Shown: piece by piece, positions 26,122 through 39,806 of the stretch
Numbering within the stretch: position 1 is the first letter of the stretch
Layout of the letters: every line of letters starts with the position of its first letter
Assembly: GCF_034190915.1 (NCBI RefSeq)
Contig: NW_026947546.1
Span: 2,914,001 to 2,978,000 of the forward strand
Length of the DNA: 64,000 nt
Direction of reading: 5' to 3'
Origin: Cavia porcellus
Lineage: Eukaryota > Chordata > Mammalia > Rodentia > Caviidae
Program-made: the position numbers and the translations under genes
Notes under the pieces: model-generated
Database searches by the model: none
What the model was told of the DNA's origin: nothing
Seen by the model: the letters and a program-made list of their open reading frames with translations, nothing else

Positions 26122-27208
26122 CCCTAACCCTAACCCTAACCATTACCCTAACACTAACACTAATCCTAAACTCTAACCCTAACACTTACCCTAACCCTAA
26201 CCCTAAACTGTAAAACCAAACCCTAACCCTAACACAAACCCTAACCCAAAATCTAAACCTAACACTAACTTAATCCTAACCCTAACCCTAACCCTAACCC
26301 TAACCCATAACAATAACCCTAACCCTAACCGTAACCCTAACCCTAAAACTAACTTCTAACCTTAACCCTAACCATAATCATAACCCTAAGACTAAATCTC
26401 ACACTAAACTCTAACACTAACCCTAAACGTAACCCTAACCCTAAACCTAAACCATATCATAACCCTAAACCTAACACTAAACCTAACCCAAAACCTAACC
26501 CTAACACTAAACCTAATCCTAAAACCTAACCCTAACCCTAACACTAAGCCTAACACTAAAACTAACCATAAACCTAACTTTAACCTTAACCCTAACCCCA
26601 ACCCTATCCCTAAACCTGACCCTAAACCTAACCCTAATCTAACCCTAACCCTAACCCTAACCATAACCCTAACCCTTACCCTTACCCTAAACTCTAACCC
26701 AAACGCTAACCCTAACCCTAATCTCTAACTCTAAACGCTAACAATAAACCTAACCCTAAACCGAACCATAAACCTAAAACTAACCTTAACCCTAACCATA
26801 ACGCTAACCCTAACCGTAACACTGGTTTTAACCCTAAGCAGAATACTAACACTAATTCATCACCCTAACCTTAACCCTTACCATAAGCCTAACACTAAAT
26901 GTAAAACTAGCCCCTAACCCTAACACTAACCCTATCCGTAATCCCTAACCCTAATCCTAACCCTAACACTAAAACTAGCCGTAACCCTAAATGTACCACC
27001 AACACTAAACGTAACCCTAAACATAACCTTAACCATATTCTTAACACCTAACCCTTAACCCTAACCCAAACCCTAAACCTAACCATAACCCTAACACTAA
27101 CACTAATGCTAACTCTAAACCCTAACCATAACCCTCACCCTAACGCTAACCCAAAACCTACCTCTAATCCCTATCTTAAACCTAACCCTAACCCTAAACC
27201 TAACCCTA
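26122..27208 (+). repeat. Partial monomer preceding the amplified block
   Basis: This runs from the restarted central block to the aaccgaacac phase point at 27209. It resembles the matching part of the alpha unit near 29,520-30,612 but with scattered differences, for example tatcttaaacc near 27,172. It therefore lies outside the near-identical triplication. Confidence 0.75.
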
Positions 27209-27613
27209 AACCGAACACTAACCGTAACCCTAAACATAACCTTTACCCTAACCCTCCCTACCTATAACCATAACCCTAAACCAAAGTCTAACACTAACCC
27301 TAACTTTAACACTTAACCCTAAACCTTAACACTAACGCTAACCCTAACCCTAACATCTAACACTAAACCTATCCCTAAACAAAGCCTAATCATAAGCATA
27401 ACCCTAACACTCTAAAACTAAACCATACCGAAACCCTAACACTATCAATAACAATAACCCTAGCCCTAACCCTAACTTCTAACTCTAACCCTAACCCTTA
27501 CACTATCCCTAACACTAAACCTAACCCTAACTGAAACCCTAACCCTAAAGCTAACCTCTAACCCTAACCCTAGACCTTACCCTAAGCCAAACCCCTACGC
27601 AAAACCTAACCCT
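27190..27613 (+). repeat. About 424-bp segment specific to the right-hand families (representative copy)
   Basis: In domain 1, tatcctaaac and cctcacac lie 33 bp apart (19096 and 19129). Here the same pair lies 457 bp apart (27172 and 27629). The extra segment contains cctccctacctataacc, cactctaaaactaaacc and cccctacgcaaaacc. It recurs in essentially every unit from 25.6 kb rightward, with the ctccctacc motif near 25650, 27253, 30658, 33.6, 37.0, 39.9, 43.3, 46.1, 52.8, 55.9, 58.1 and 62.1 kb. A gccctacc variant occurs near 49.5 kb. It is absent before 22.86 kb. Whether it was gained on the right or lost on the left cannot be told from this window. Confidence 0.85.
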
Positions 27614-30612
27614 AACCCTAACCCTAAACCTCACACTAACCCTAAACCTAAAACTAAACTTAAACCTAACCTTAACCCTAACCCTAACCCTAACCCTAAC
27701 CCTAACACTCACACTAACACTATCCCTAATCGGTAACCCTAACCATAACCATAAGCCAAACACTAACACCAAACCCTAACCCTAATCATAACACAAAACC
27801 TCACCGTAACCCTAACCCTAACCCTAGCTCTAATCCTAACCTTCTAACCCTAACCCTAATCCTAACACTAACCCTAACACCTTAGCCTAACCCTAACACC
27901 TAACCCTAACCCTAACCCTATCCCTAACCGTATACCTAAATCTAACCCTATCCCTAGCCCTAACCCTATCAATAAACTAAACCCTAGCCCTAAAACTATC
28001 CCTAAACCTAATCCTAGAACTGAGCCTAATGCTAACACTAACTGTAAACTTAACACTAATCCATAACCATAACCCTAACCCAAACCACAAAATTCACTCT
28101 AAGCCTGTCCCTACTCCCTTACCCTAAACCTAAACCTAACCCAAACACTAAACCTGAAACCCTAACCCTAAACCGAACCCGAAACCTAATCCTAAACTTA
28201 ACCCTAAACCTAACCCTAAAACTAACCATAACCCTAACCGTAACCCTAAGCTTAACCCTAAGCCTAAAACTGACACGAACCCAAATTCATAACCCTAAAC
28301 CTAACTCGAAACCTAACCCTAATCCCTAACCCTAACGATAAGCCTAAACCTAAACCTAAACCTAAACCCTATCCCTAATCGCTAACCCTAAACATAACCA
28401 TAACCCAAACACTAACATCAAAACCCTAACCCTAATCGTAACACAAAACTTCACCGTAACCCTAACCCTATCCCTAGCTCTAATCCTAACCATCTAACTC
28501 TAACCCTAACCCTAATTCTAACCCGAACCCGAAAACTACCACCAACGCCTAACCCTAACCCAAGACCTAACCCTAACCCTAACACTATCCCTAACCGTAA
28601 ACCTAATGCTAACCCTATCCCTAACCCTAAACCTATCAATAAACCGAACCCTAGCTCTAAAACTATCCCTAACCCTAATCCTGGAAATGAGCCTAAAACT
28701 AACTCTAACTGTAAACGTAACAGTAATCCATAACCCTAACCCTAACCCTAACCCTAACCCTAAACTCACTCTAACCCTATCCCTAATTCCTAAATCTAAC
28801 TCTAACCCTAACCCAAACACTAACCCCGAAACCCTAACCCTAACCCAAATCCTAACATTAATCCTAACCTTGTAACCCTAACCCTAACCCTAGCCCTAAC
28901 CCAAACGCTAAAACTAACCCTAACCCGAAACACTAAGCCTAACCCTAAACCTAACACTAACACCTAACCCTAACCATAACCCTATCATTAAATCTAAACT
29001 TAATGCTCACCCTGTCCCTAACCCTAACCCAGACAATAAACCTAACCCTAAACCTAAAACTATCCCTAACCCTAATCATAATACTGAGCCTAACACTAAC
29101 CCTAAGCCTAACCCTAACCCTAATTTCTAACTCTAACCCTATCCAGAACAGTAACCCTAGTCCATAACCCTAACATTAACCTTTCCAATAACCCTAACCC
29201 TAACAGTAACACTAACCCCTAAGCCTGACCCTAACCTTATCCCTAATCCCTAAGCCTAGCTCTAACAATAACACTAACCCTAACCATAACCCTAAATATA
29301 ACTGTAAACCTAACCCTAACCATAACCATATTCTTATCACCTAACCCATAACAATAAACAAAACCCGAACCCTAAACCTAACCCTAAACCTAATAGTAAC
29401 CCTGAACCTATCAGTCTTCTGAAGCCTAACCCGGACCCTATCCCTAACACCTAACCCCTAAACCTAACCCTAACATGCCCCTAACCCTAACCTTAAATGT
29501 AACCGTAAACCTAACCCTAACCCTAACCCTAACCCTAACCCTAACCCTAACCATTACCCTAACACGAACACTAATCCTAAACTCTAACCCTAACACTTAC
29601 CCTAACCCTAACCCTAAACTGTAAAACCAAACCCTAACCCTAACACAAACCCTAACCCAAAATCAAACCTAACCCTAACTTAATCCTAACCCTAACCCTA
29701 ACCCTAACCCTAACCCATAACAATAACCCTAACCCTAACCGTAACCCTAACCCTAACACTAACTTCTAACCTTAACCCTAACCATAATCATAACCCTAAG
29801 ACTAAATCTCACCCTAAACTCTAACACTAACCCTAAACGTAACCCTAACCCTAAACCTATACCATATCATAACCCTAAACCTAACACTAAACCTAACGCA
29901 AAACCTAACCCTAAAACTAAACCTAATCCTAAAACCTAACCCTAACCCTAAATCTAAGCCTAACCCTAAAACTAACCATAACCCTAACTTTAACCTTAAC
30001 CCTTACCCCAAACCTATCCCTAAACCTGACCCTAAACCTAACCCTAATCTAACCCTAACCCTAACCATAACCCTAACCCTTACCCTTACCCTAAACTCTA
30101 ACCCTAACGCTAACCCTAACCCTTATCACTAACTCTAAACGCTAACAATAAACCTAACCCTAAACCGAACCATAAACCTAAAACTAAACTTAACCCTAAC
30201 CATAACGCTAACCCTAACCGTAACCCTGGTTTTAACCCTAAGCAGAATACTAACACTAATCCATCACCCTAACCTTAACCCTTACCATAACCCTAACACT
30301 AAATGTAAAACTAGCCCCTAACCCTAACACTAACCCTATCCGTAATCCCTAACCCTAATCCTAACCCTAACACTAAAACTAGCCGTAAACCTAAATGTAC
30401 CACCAACACTAAACGTAACCCTAAACATAACCTTAACCATATTCTTAACACCTAACACTTAACCCTAACCCAAACCCTAAACCTAACCATAACCCTAACA
30501 CTAACACTAATGCTAACTCTAAACCCTAACCATAACCCTCACCCTAACGCTAACCCAAAACCTACCTCTAATCCCTATCCTAAACCTAACCCTAACCCTA
30601 AACCTAACCCTA
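27209..30612 (+). repeat. Alpha half-unit, copy 1 (3404 bp)
   Basis: This is a full-length half-unit, including the central block that beta lacks. The anchor at 29410 has the cttctgaag form. The length is identical in all three copies. The hexamer run after ccttaa near 27,676 holds five perfect copies. Confidence 0.9.
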
Positions 30613-31083
30613 AACCGAACACTAACCGTAACCCTAAACATAACCTTAACCCTAACCCTCCCTACCTATAACCATAACCCTAAACCAGTCTAACACTAAC
30701 CCTAACTTTAACACTTAACCATAAACCTTAACCCTAACGCTAACCCTAACCCTAACACCTAACACTAAACCTATCCCTAAACAAAGCCTAATCATAACCA
30801 TAACCCTAACACTCTAAAACTAAACCATACCGAAACCCTAACCCTATCAATAACACTAACCCTAGCCCTAACCCTAACTTCTAACTCTAACCCTAACCCT
30901 TACACTATCCCTAACACTAAACCTAACCCTAACTGAAACCCTAACCCTAAAGCTAACCTCTAACCCTAACCCTAGCCCTTACCCTAACCCAAAACCCTAC
31001 GCAAACCCTAACCCTAACCGTAACCCTAAACCTCACACTAACACTAAACCTAAAACTAACTCTAAACCTAACCTTAACCCCAA

Positions 31084-31131
31084 CCCTAACCCTAACCCTA
31101 ACCCTAACCCTAACCCTAACCCTAACCCTAA
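31084..31131 (+). repeat. Perfect (CCCTAA)8 run
   Basis: Eight uninterrupted CCCTAA hexamers lie here, among the longest perfect telomeric runs I found in the window. The opposite strand has eight GGG tracts and could form G-quadruplexes; duplex TTAGGG-binding proteins would also find perfect sites here. Cognate runs in beta copies 2 and 3 have seven and six hexamers. Confidence 0.93.
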
Positions 31132-32931
31132 CACTCACACTAACACTATCCCTAATCGCTAACCCTAACCATAACCATAACCCAAACACTAACACCAAAC
31201 CCTAACCCTAATCATAACACAAAACCTCACCGTAACCCTAACCCTAACCCTAGCTCTAATCCTAACTTTCTAACCCTAACCCTAATCCTAACCCTAACCC
31301 TAACACCTTAGCCTAACCCTAACACCTAACCCTAACCCTAACCCTATCCCTAACCGTAAACCTAAAGCTAACCCTATCCCTAGCCCTAACCCTATCAATA
31401 AACTAAACCCTAGCCCTAAAACTATCCCTAAGCCTAATCTTAGAACTGAGCCTAACGCTAACACTAACTGTAAACTTAACACTAATCCATAACCATAACC
31501 CTAACCCAAACCACAAAATTCACTCTAACCCTGTCCCTACTCCCTAACGCTAACCCTAAACCTAACCCAAACACTAAACCTGAAACCCTAACCCCAAACC
31601 GAACCCGAACCTAATCCTAAACTTAACCCTAAACCTAACGCTAAAACTAACCATAACCCTAACCGTAACCCTAAGCTTAACCCTAACCCTAAAACTAACA
31701 CGAACCCAAATTAATAACCCTAAACCTAACTCGAAACCTAACCCTAATCCCTAACCCTAACGATAAGCCTAAAAGTAACCCTATACCTAAACCCTATCCC
31801 TAATCACTATTCCTAACCATAACCATAACCCAAACACTAACATCAAAACCCTAACCCTAATCGTAACACAAAACTTCACCGTAACCCTAACCCTATCCCT
31901 AGCTCTAATCCTAACCATCTAACTCTAACCCTAACCCTAATTCTAACCCGAACCCGAAAACTACCACCAACGCCTAACCCTAACCCAAGACCTAACCCTA
32001 ACCCTAACACTATCCCTAACCGTAAACCTAATGCTAACCCTATCCATAACCCTAAACCTATCAATAAACCGAACCCTAGCTCTAAAACTATCCCTAACCC
32101 TAATCCTGGAAATGAGCCTAAAACTAACTCTAACTGTAAACCTAACAGTAATCCATAACCCTTACCCTAACCCTAACCCTAACCCTAAACTCACTCTAAC
32201 CCTATCCCTAATTCCTAAATCTAACTCTAACCCTAACCCAAACACTAACCCCGAAACCCTAACCCTAACCCAAATCCTAACATTAATCCTAACCTTGTAA
32301 CCCTAACCCTAACCCTAGCCCTAACCCAAACGCTAAAACTAACCCTAACCCGAAACACTAAGCCTAACCCTAAACCTAACACTAACACCTAACCCTAACC
32401 ATAACCCTATCATTAAATCTAAACTTAATGCTCACCCTGTCCCTAACCCTAACCCAGACAATAAACCTAACCCTAAACCTAAAACTATCCCTAACCCTAA
32501 TCATAATACTCAGCCTAACACTAACCCTAAGCCTAACCCTAACCCTAATTTCTAACTCTAACCCTAACCAGAACAGTAACCCTTGTCCATAACCCTAACA
32601 TTAACCTTTACAATAACCCTAACCCTAACCGTAACACTAACCCCTAAGCCTGACCCTAACCTTATCCCTAATCCCTAAGCCAAGCTGTAACAATAACACT
32701 AACCCTAACCATAACCCTAAACATAACTGTAAACCTAACCCTAACCATAACCATATTCTTATCACCTAACACATAACCCTGAACAAAACCTGAACCCTAA
32801 ACCTAACCCTAAACCTAATAGTAACCCTGAACCTATCAGTCTTCCGAAGCCTAACCCTGACCCTACCCCTAACAACTAACCCCTAAACCTAACCCTAAAC
32901 TGCCCCTAACCCTAACCATAAACGTAACCGT

Positions 32932-32945
32932 AAACCTAACCCTAA
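32932..32945. other. Beta deletion junction, copy 1 (14-nt direct repeat)
   Basis: The stretch aaacctaaccctaa occurs at both edges of the segment present in alpha (29507 and 30034, 527 bp apart). It occurs once in beta, so one repeat and everything between was lost. The same junction is at 39228-39241 and 45512-45525, so the deletion predates the triplication. Confidence 0.85.
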
Positions 32946-33510
32946 TCTAACCCTAACCCTAACCATAACACTAACCCTTACCCTTACCCTAAACTCTAAC
33001 CCTAACGCAAACCATAACCCTAATCTCTAACTCTAAACGCTAACAATAAACCTAACCCTAAACCGAACAATAAATCTAAACCTATGCTTAACCATAACCA
33101 TAACGCTAACCTAAACCATAACCCTAGTTTTAACCCTAAGCCGAATACTAACACTAATCCATAACCCTAACGTTAACCCTTACCATAACCCTAACACTAA
33201 ATATAAAACTAGCCCCTAACCCTAACACTAACCCTATCCGTAATCCCTAACCCTATTCCTAACCCTAACACTAAAACTAGCCATAGCCCTAAATGTAACA
33301 CCAACACAAAACGTAACCCTAAACATAAACTTAACCATATCCTTAACACCTAACCCCTAAACCTAACCCAAACCCTAAACCTCACCATAACCGTAACAAT
33401 AACACTCATGCTAACCCTAAACCCTAACCGTAACCCTCACCCTAACGCTAACCCAAAACCTACCTCTAATTCCTATCCTAAACCTAACCCCAACTCTAAA
33501 CTTAACCCTA

Positions 33511-36500
33511 AACCGAACACTAACCGTAACCCTAAACATAACCTTTACCCTAACCCTCCCTACCTATAACCATAACCCTAAACCAAAGTCTAACACTAAC
33601 CCTAACTTTAACACTTAACCCTAAACCTTAACACTAACGCTAACCCTAACCCTAACATCTAACACTAAACCTATCCCTAAACAAAGCCTAATCATAAGCA
33701 TAACCCTAACACTCTAAAACTAAACCATACCGAAACCCTAACACTATCAATAACAATAACCCTAGCCCTAACCCTAACTTCTAACTCTAACCCTAACCCT
33801 TACACTATCCCTAACACTAAACCTAACCCTAACTGAAACCCTAACCCTAAAGCTAACCTCTAACCCTAACCCTAGACCTTACCCTAAGCCAAACCCCTAC
33901 GCAAAACCTAACCCTAACCCTAACCCTAAACCTCACACTAACCCTAAACCTAAAACTAAACTTAAACCTAACCTTAACCCTAACCCTAACCCTAACCCTA
34001 ACCCTAACACTCACACTAACACTATCCCTAATCGGTAACCCTAACCATAACCATAAGCCAAACACTAACACCAAACCCTAACCCTAATCATAACACAAAA
34101 CCTCACCGTAACCCTAACCCTAACCCTAGCTCTAATCCTAACCTTCTAACCCTAACCCTAATCCTAACACTAACCCTAACACCTTAGCCTAACCCTAACA
34201 CCTAACCCTAACCCTAACCCTATCCCTAACCGTATACCTAAATCTAACCCTATCCCTAGCCCTAACCCTATCAATAAACTAAACCCTAGCCCTAAAACTA
34301 TCCCTAAACCTAATCCTAGAACTGAGCCTAATGCTAACACTAACTGTAAACTTAACACTAATCCATAACCATAACCCTAACCCAAACCACAAAATTCACT
34401 CTAAGCCTGTCCCTACTCCCTAACCCTAAACCAAAACCTAACCCAAACACTAAACCTGAAACCCTAACCCTAAACCGAACCCGAAACCTAATCCTAAACT
34501 TAACCCTAAACCTAACCCTAAAACTAACCATAACCCTAACCGTAACCCTAAGCTTAACCCTAAGCCTAAAACTGACACGAACCCAAATTCATAACCCTAA
34601 ACCTAACTCGAAACCTAACCCTAATCCCTAACCCTAACGATAAGCCTAAACCTAAACCTAAACTTAAACCCTATCCCTAATCGCTAACCCTAAACATAAC
34701 CATAACCCAAACACTAACATCAAAACCCTAACCCTAATCGTAACACAAAACTTCACCGTAACCCTAACCCTATCCCTAGCTCTAATCCTAACCATCTAAC
34801 TCTAACCCTAACCCTAATTCTAACCCGAACCCGAAAACTACCACCAAAGCCTAACCCTAACCCAAGACCTAACCCTAACCCTAACACTATCCCTAACCGT
34901 AAACCTAATGCTAACCCTATCCCTAACCCTAAACCTATCAATAAACCGAACCCTAGCTCTAAAACTATCCCTAACCCTAATCCTGGAAATGAGCCTAAAA
35001 CTAACTCTAACTGTAAACGTAACAGTAATCCATAACCCTAACCCTAACCCTAACCCTAACCCTAAACTCACTCTAACCCTATCCCTAATTCCTAAATCTA
35101 ACTCTAACCCTAACCCAAACACTAACCCCGAAACCCTAACCCTAACCCAAATCCTAACATTAATCCTAACCTTGTAACCCTAACCCTAACCCTAGCCCTA
35201 ACCCAAACGCTAAAACTAACCCTAACCCGAAACACTAAGCCTAACCCTAAACCTAACACTAACACCTAACCCTAACCATAACCCTATCATTAAATCTAAA
35301 CTTAATGCTCACCCTGTCCCTAACCCTAACCCAGACAATAAACCTAACCCTAAACCTAAAACTATCCCTAACCCTAATCATAATACTGAGCCTAACACTA
35401 ACCCTAAGCCTAACCCTAACCCTAATTTCTAACTCTAACCCTATCCAGAACAGTAACCCTAGTCCATAACCCTAACATTAACCTTTCCAATAACCCTAAC
35501 CCTAACAGTAACACTAACCCCTAAGCCTGACCCTAACCTTATCCCTAATCCCTAAGCCTAGCTCTAACAATAACACTAACCCTAACCATAACCCTAAATA
35601 TAACTGTAAACCTAACCCTAACCATAACCATATTCTTATCACCTAACCCATAACAATAAACAAAACCCGAACCCTAAACCTAACCCTAAACCTAATAGTA
35701 ACCCTGAACCTATCAGTCTTCTGAAGCCTAACCCGGACCCTATCCCTAACACCTAACCCCTAAACCTAACCCTAACATGCCCCTAACCCTAACCTTAAAT
35801 GTAACCGTAAACCTAACCCTAACCCTAACCCTAACCCTAACCCTAACCCTAACCATTACCCTAACACGAACACTAATCCTAAACTCTAACCCTAACACTT
35901 ACCCTAACCCTAACCCTAAACTGTAAAACCAAACCCTAACCCTAACACAAACCCTAACCCAAAATCAAACCTAACCCTAACTTAATCCTAACCCTAACCC
36001 TAACCCTAACCCTAACCCATAACAATAACCCTAACCCTAACCGTAACCCTAACCCTAACACTAACTTCTAACCTTAACCCTAACCATAATCATAACCCTA
36101 AGACTAAATCTCACCCTAAACTCTAACACTAACCCTAAACGTAACGCTAACCCTAAACCTATACCATATCATAACCCTAAACCTAACACTAAACCTAACG
36201 CAAAACCTAACCCTAAAACTAAACCTAATCCTAAAACCTAACCCTAACCCTAACTCTAAGCCTAACCCTAAAACTAACCATAACCCTAAATTTAACCTTA
36301 ACCCTTACCCCAAACCTATCCCTAAACCTGACCCTAAACCTAACCCTAATCTAACCCTAACCCTAACCATAACCCTAACCCTTACCCTTACCCTAAACTC
36401 TAACCCTAATGCTAACCCTAACCCTTATCACTAACTCTAAACGCTAACAATAAACCTAACCCTAAACTGAACCATAAACCTAAAACTAAACTTAACCCTA

Positions 36501-36914
36501 ACCATAACGCTAACCCTAACCGTAACCCTTGTTTTAACCCTAAGCAGAATACTAACACTAATCCATCACCCTAACCTTAACCCTTACCATAACCCTAACA
36601 CTAAATGTAAAACTAGCCCCTAACCCTAACACTAACCCTATCCGTAATCCCTAACCCTAATCCTAACCCTAACACTAAAACTAGCCGTAAACCTAAATGT
36701 ACCACCAACACTAAACGTAACCCTAAACATAACCTTAACCATATTCTTAACACCTAACACTTAACCCTAACCCAAACCCTAAACCTAACCATAACCCTAA
36801 CACTAACTCTAATGCTAACTCTAAACCCTAACCATAACCCTCACCCTAACGCTAACCCAAAACCTACCTGTAATCCCTATCCTAAACCTAACCCTAACCC
36901 TAAACCTAACCCTA
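33511..36914 (+). repeat. Alpha half-unit, copy 2 (3404 bp)
   Basis: The length equals copy 1, with only scattered substitutions seen. Examples are caccaaagcc near 34,846 in place of caccaacgcc, and ccaaaacc near 34,430 in place of cctaaacc. The anchor at 35712 has the cttctgaag form. Confidence 0.9.
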
Positions 36915-39806
36915 AACCGAACACTAACCGTAACCCTAAACATAACCTTAACCCTAACCCTCCCTACCTATAACCATAACCCTAAACCAGTCTAACACTA
37001 ACCCTAACTTTAACACTTAACCATAAACCTTAACCCTAACGCTAACCCTAACCCTAACACCTAACACTAAACCTATCCCTAAACAAAGCCTAATCATAAC
37101 CATAACCCTAACACTCTAAAACTAAACCATACCGAAACCCTAACCCTATCAATAACACTAACCCTAGCCCTAACCCTAACTTCTAACTCTAACCCTAACC
37201 CTTACACTATCCCTAACACTAAACCTAACCCTAACTGAAACCCTAACCCTAAAGCTAACCTCTAACCCTAACCCTAGCCCTTACCCTAACCCAAACCCCT
37301 ACGCAAACCCTAACCCTAACCGTAACCCTAAACCTCACACTAACACTAAACCTAAAACTAACTCTAAACCTAACCTTAACCCCAACCCTAACCCTAACCC
37401 TAACCCTAACCCTAACCCTAACCCTAACACTCACACTAACACTATCCCTAATCGCTAACCCTAACCATAACCATAACCCAAACACTAACACCAAACCCTA
37501 ACCCTAATCATAACACAAAACCTCACCGTAACCCTAACCCTAACCCTAGCTCTAATCCTAACTTTCTAACCCTAACCCTAATCCTAACCCTAACCCTAAC
37601 ACCTTAGCCTAACCCTAACACCTAACCCTAACCCTAACCCTATCCCTAACCGTAAACCTAAAGCTAACCCTATCCCTAGCCCTAACCCTATCAATAAACT
37701 AAACCCTAGCCCTAAAACTATCCCTAAGCCTAATCTTAGAACTGAGCCTAACGCTAACACTAACTGTAAACTTAACACTAATCCATAACCATAACCCTAA
37801 CCCAAACCACAAAATTCACTCTAACCCTGTCCCTACTCCCTAACGCTAACCCTAAACCTAACCCAAACACTAAACCTGAAACCCTAACCCTAAACCGAAC
37901 CCGAACCTAATCCTAAACTTAACCCTAAACCTAACGCTAAAACTAACCATAACCCTAACCGTAACCCTAAGCTTAACCCTAACCCTAAAACTAACACGAA
38001 CCCAAATTAATAACCCTAAACCTAACTCGAAACCTAACCCTAATCCCTAACCCTAACGATAAGCCTAAAAGTAACCCTATACCTAAACCCTATCCCTAAT
38101 CACTATTCCTAACCATAACCATAACCCAAACACTAACATCAAAACCCTAACCCTAATCGTAACACAAAACTTCACCGTAACCCTAACCCTATCCCTAGCT
38201 CTAATCCTAACCATCTAACTCTAACCCTAACCCTAATTCTAACCCGAACCCGAAAACTACCACCAACGCCTAACCCTACCCCAAGACCTAACCCTAACCC
38301 TAACACTATCCCTAACCGTAAACCTAATGCTAACCCTATCCATAACCCTAAACCTATCAATAAACCGAACCCTAGCTCTAAAACTATCCCTAACCCTAAT
38401 CCTGGAAATGAGCCTAAAACTAACTCTAACTGTAAACCTAACAGTAATCCATAACCCTTACCCTAACCCTAACCCTAACCCTAAACTCACTCTAACCCTA
38501 TCCCTAATTCCTAAATCTAACTCTAACCCTAACCCAAACACTAACCCCGAAACCCTAACCCTAACCCAAATCCTAACATTAATCCTAACCTTGTAACCCT
38601 AACCCTAACCCTAGCCCTAACCCAAACGCTAAAACTAACCCTAACCCGAAACACTAAGCCTAACCCTAAACCTAACACTAACACCTAACCCTAACCATAA
38701 CCCTATCATTAAATCTAAACTTAATGCTCACCCTGTCCCTAACCCTAACCCAGACAATAAACCTAACCCTAAACCTAAAACTATCCCTAACCCTAATCAT
38801 AATACTCAGCCTAACACTAACCCTAAGCCTAACCCTAACCCTAATTTCTAACTCTAACCCTAACCAGAACAGTAACCCTTGTCCATAACCCTAACATTAA
38901 CCTTTACAATAACCCTAACCCTAACCGTAACACTAACCCCTAAGCCTGACCCTAACCTTATCCCTAATCCCTAAGCCAAGCTGTAACAATAACACTAACC
39001 CTAACCATAACCCTAAACATAACTGTAAACCTAACCCTAACCATAACCATATTCTTATCACCTAACACATAACCCTGAACAAAACCTGAACCCTAAACCT
39101 AACCCTAAACCTAATAGTAACCCTGAACCTATCAGTCTTCCGAAGCCTAACCCTGACCCTACCCCTAACAACTAACCCCTAAACCTAACCCTAAACTGCC
39201 CCTAACCCTAACCATAAACGTAACCGTAAACCTAACCCTAATCTAACCCTAACCCTAACCATAACACTAACCCTTACCCTTACCCTAAACTCTAACCCTA
39301 ACGCAAACCATAACCCTAATCTCTAACTCTAAACGCTAACAATAAACCTAACCCTAAACCGAACAATAAATCTAAACCTATGCTTAACCATAACCATAAC
39401 GCTAACCTAAACCATAACCCTAGTTTTAACCCTAAGCCGAATACTAACACTAATCCATAACCCTAACGTTAACCCTTACCATAACCCTAACACTAAATAT
39501 AAAACTAGCCCCTAACCCTAACACTAACCCTATCCGTAATCCCTAACCCTATTCCTAACCCTAACACTAAAACTAGCCATAGCCCTAAATGTAACACCAA
39601 CACTAAACGTAACCCTAAACATAAACTTAACCATATCCTTAACACCTAACCCCTAAACCTAACCCAAACCCTAAACCTCACCATAACCGTAACAATAACA
39701 CTCATGCTAACCCTAAACCCTAACCGTAACCCTCACCCTAACGCTAACCCAAAACCTACCTCTAATTCCTATCCTAAACCTAACCCCAACTCTAAACTTA
39801 ACCCTA
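36915..39806 (+). repeat. Beta half-unit, copy 2 (2892 bp)
   Basis: This is 6 bp shorter than copy 1, matching one hexamer fewer in the run at about 37,380-37,427 (ccccaa plus seven CCCTAA). The central-block deletion junction is at 39228-39241. Confidence 0.9.
37386..37427 (+). repeat. Perfect (CCCTAA)7 run
   Basis: This is the cognate of the eight-copy run in beta copy 1 and the six-copy run in beta copy 3. It is preceded by the ccccaa variant, as in copy 1. Confidence 0.93.

Larger units (their letters stand above)
22861..27208 (+). repeat. Transition zone between domain 1 and domain 2
   Basis: Units here belong by sequence to the rightward family but are broken and out of phase. They include the second module copy at 22,861-23,580, the first occurrence of the ctccctacc segment (motif at 25650), a truncated unit, and a second start of the central block at about 26,122. 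No gene-like sequence is present. Confidence 0.75.
30613..33510 (+). repeat. Beta half-unit, copy 1 (2898 bp)
   Basis: This half-unit lacks about 527 bp of the central block (junction at 32932-32945). It contains a run of nine hexamers after ccttaa: one ccccaa followed by eight perfect CCCTAA. The anchor at 32835 has the cttccgaag form. Confidence 0.9.

Noticed and set aside
27551..27772. Hydrophobic frame on the - strand beginning MVLVFGLWLWLGL, resembling a signal peptide or membrane segment
   Set aside because: Leu-Gly and Val-Phe alternation is what degenerate TTAGGG gives. It passes into Arg-Val repeats with no domain. It recurs in each monomer only because the DNA repeats.
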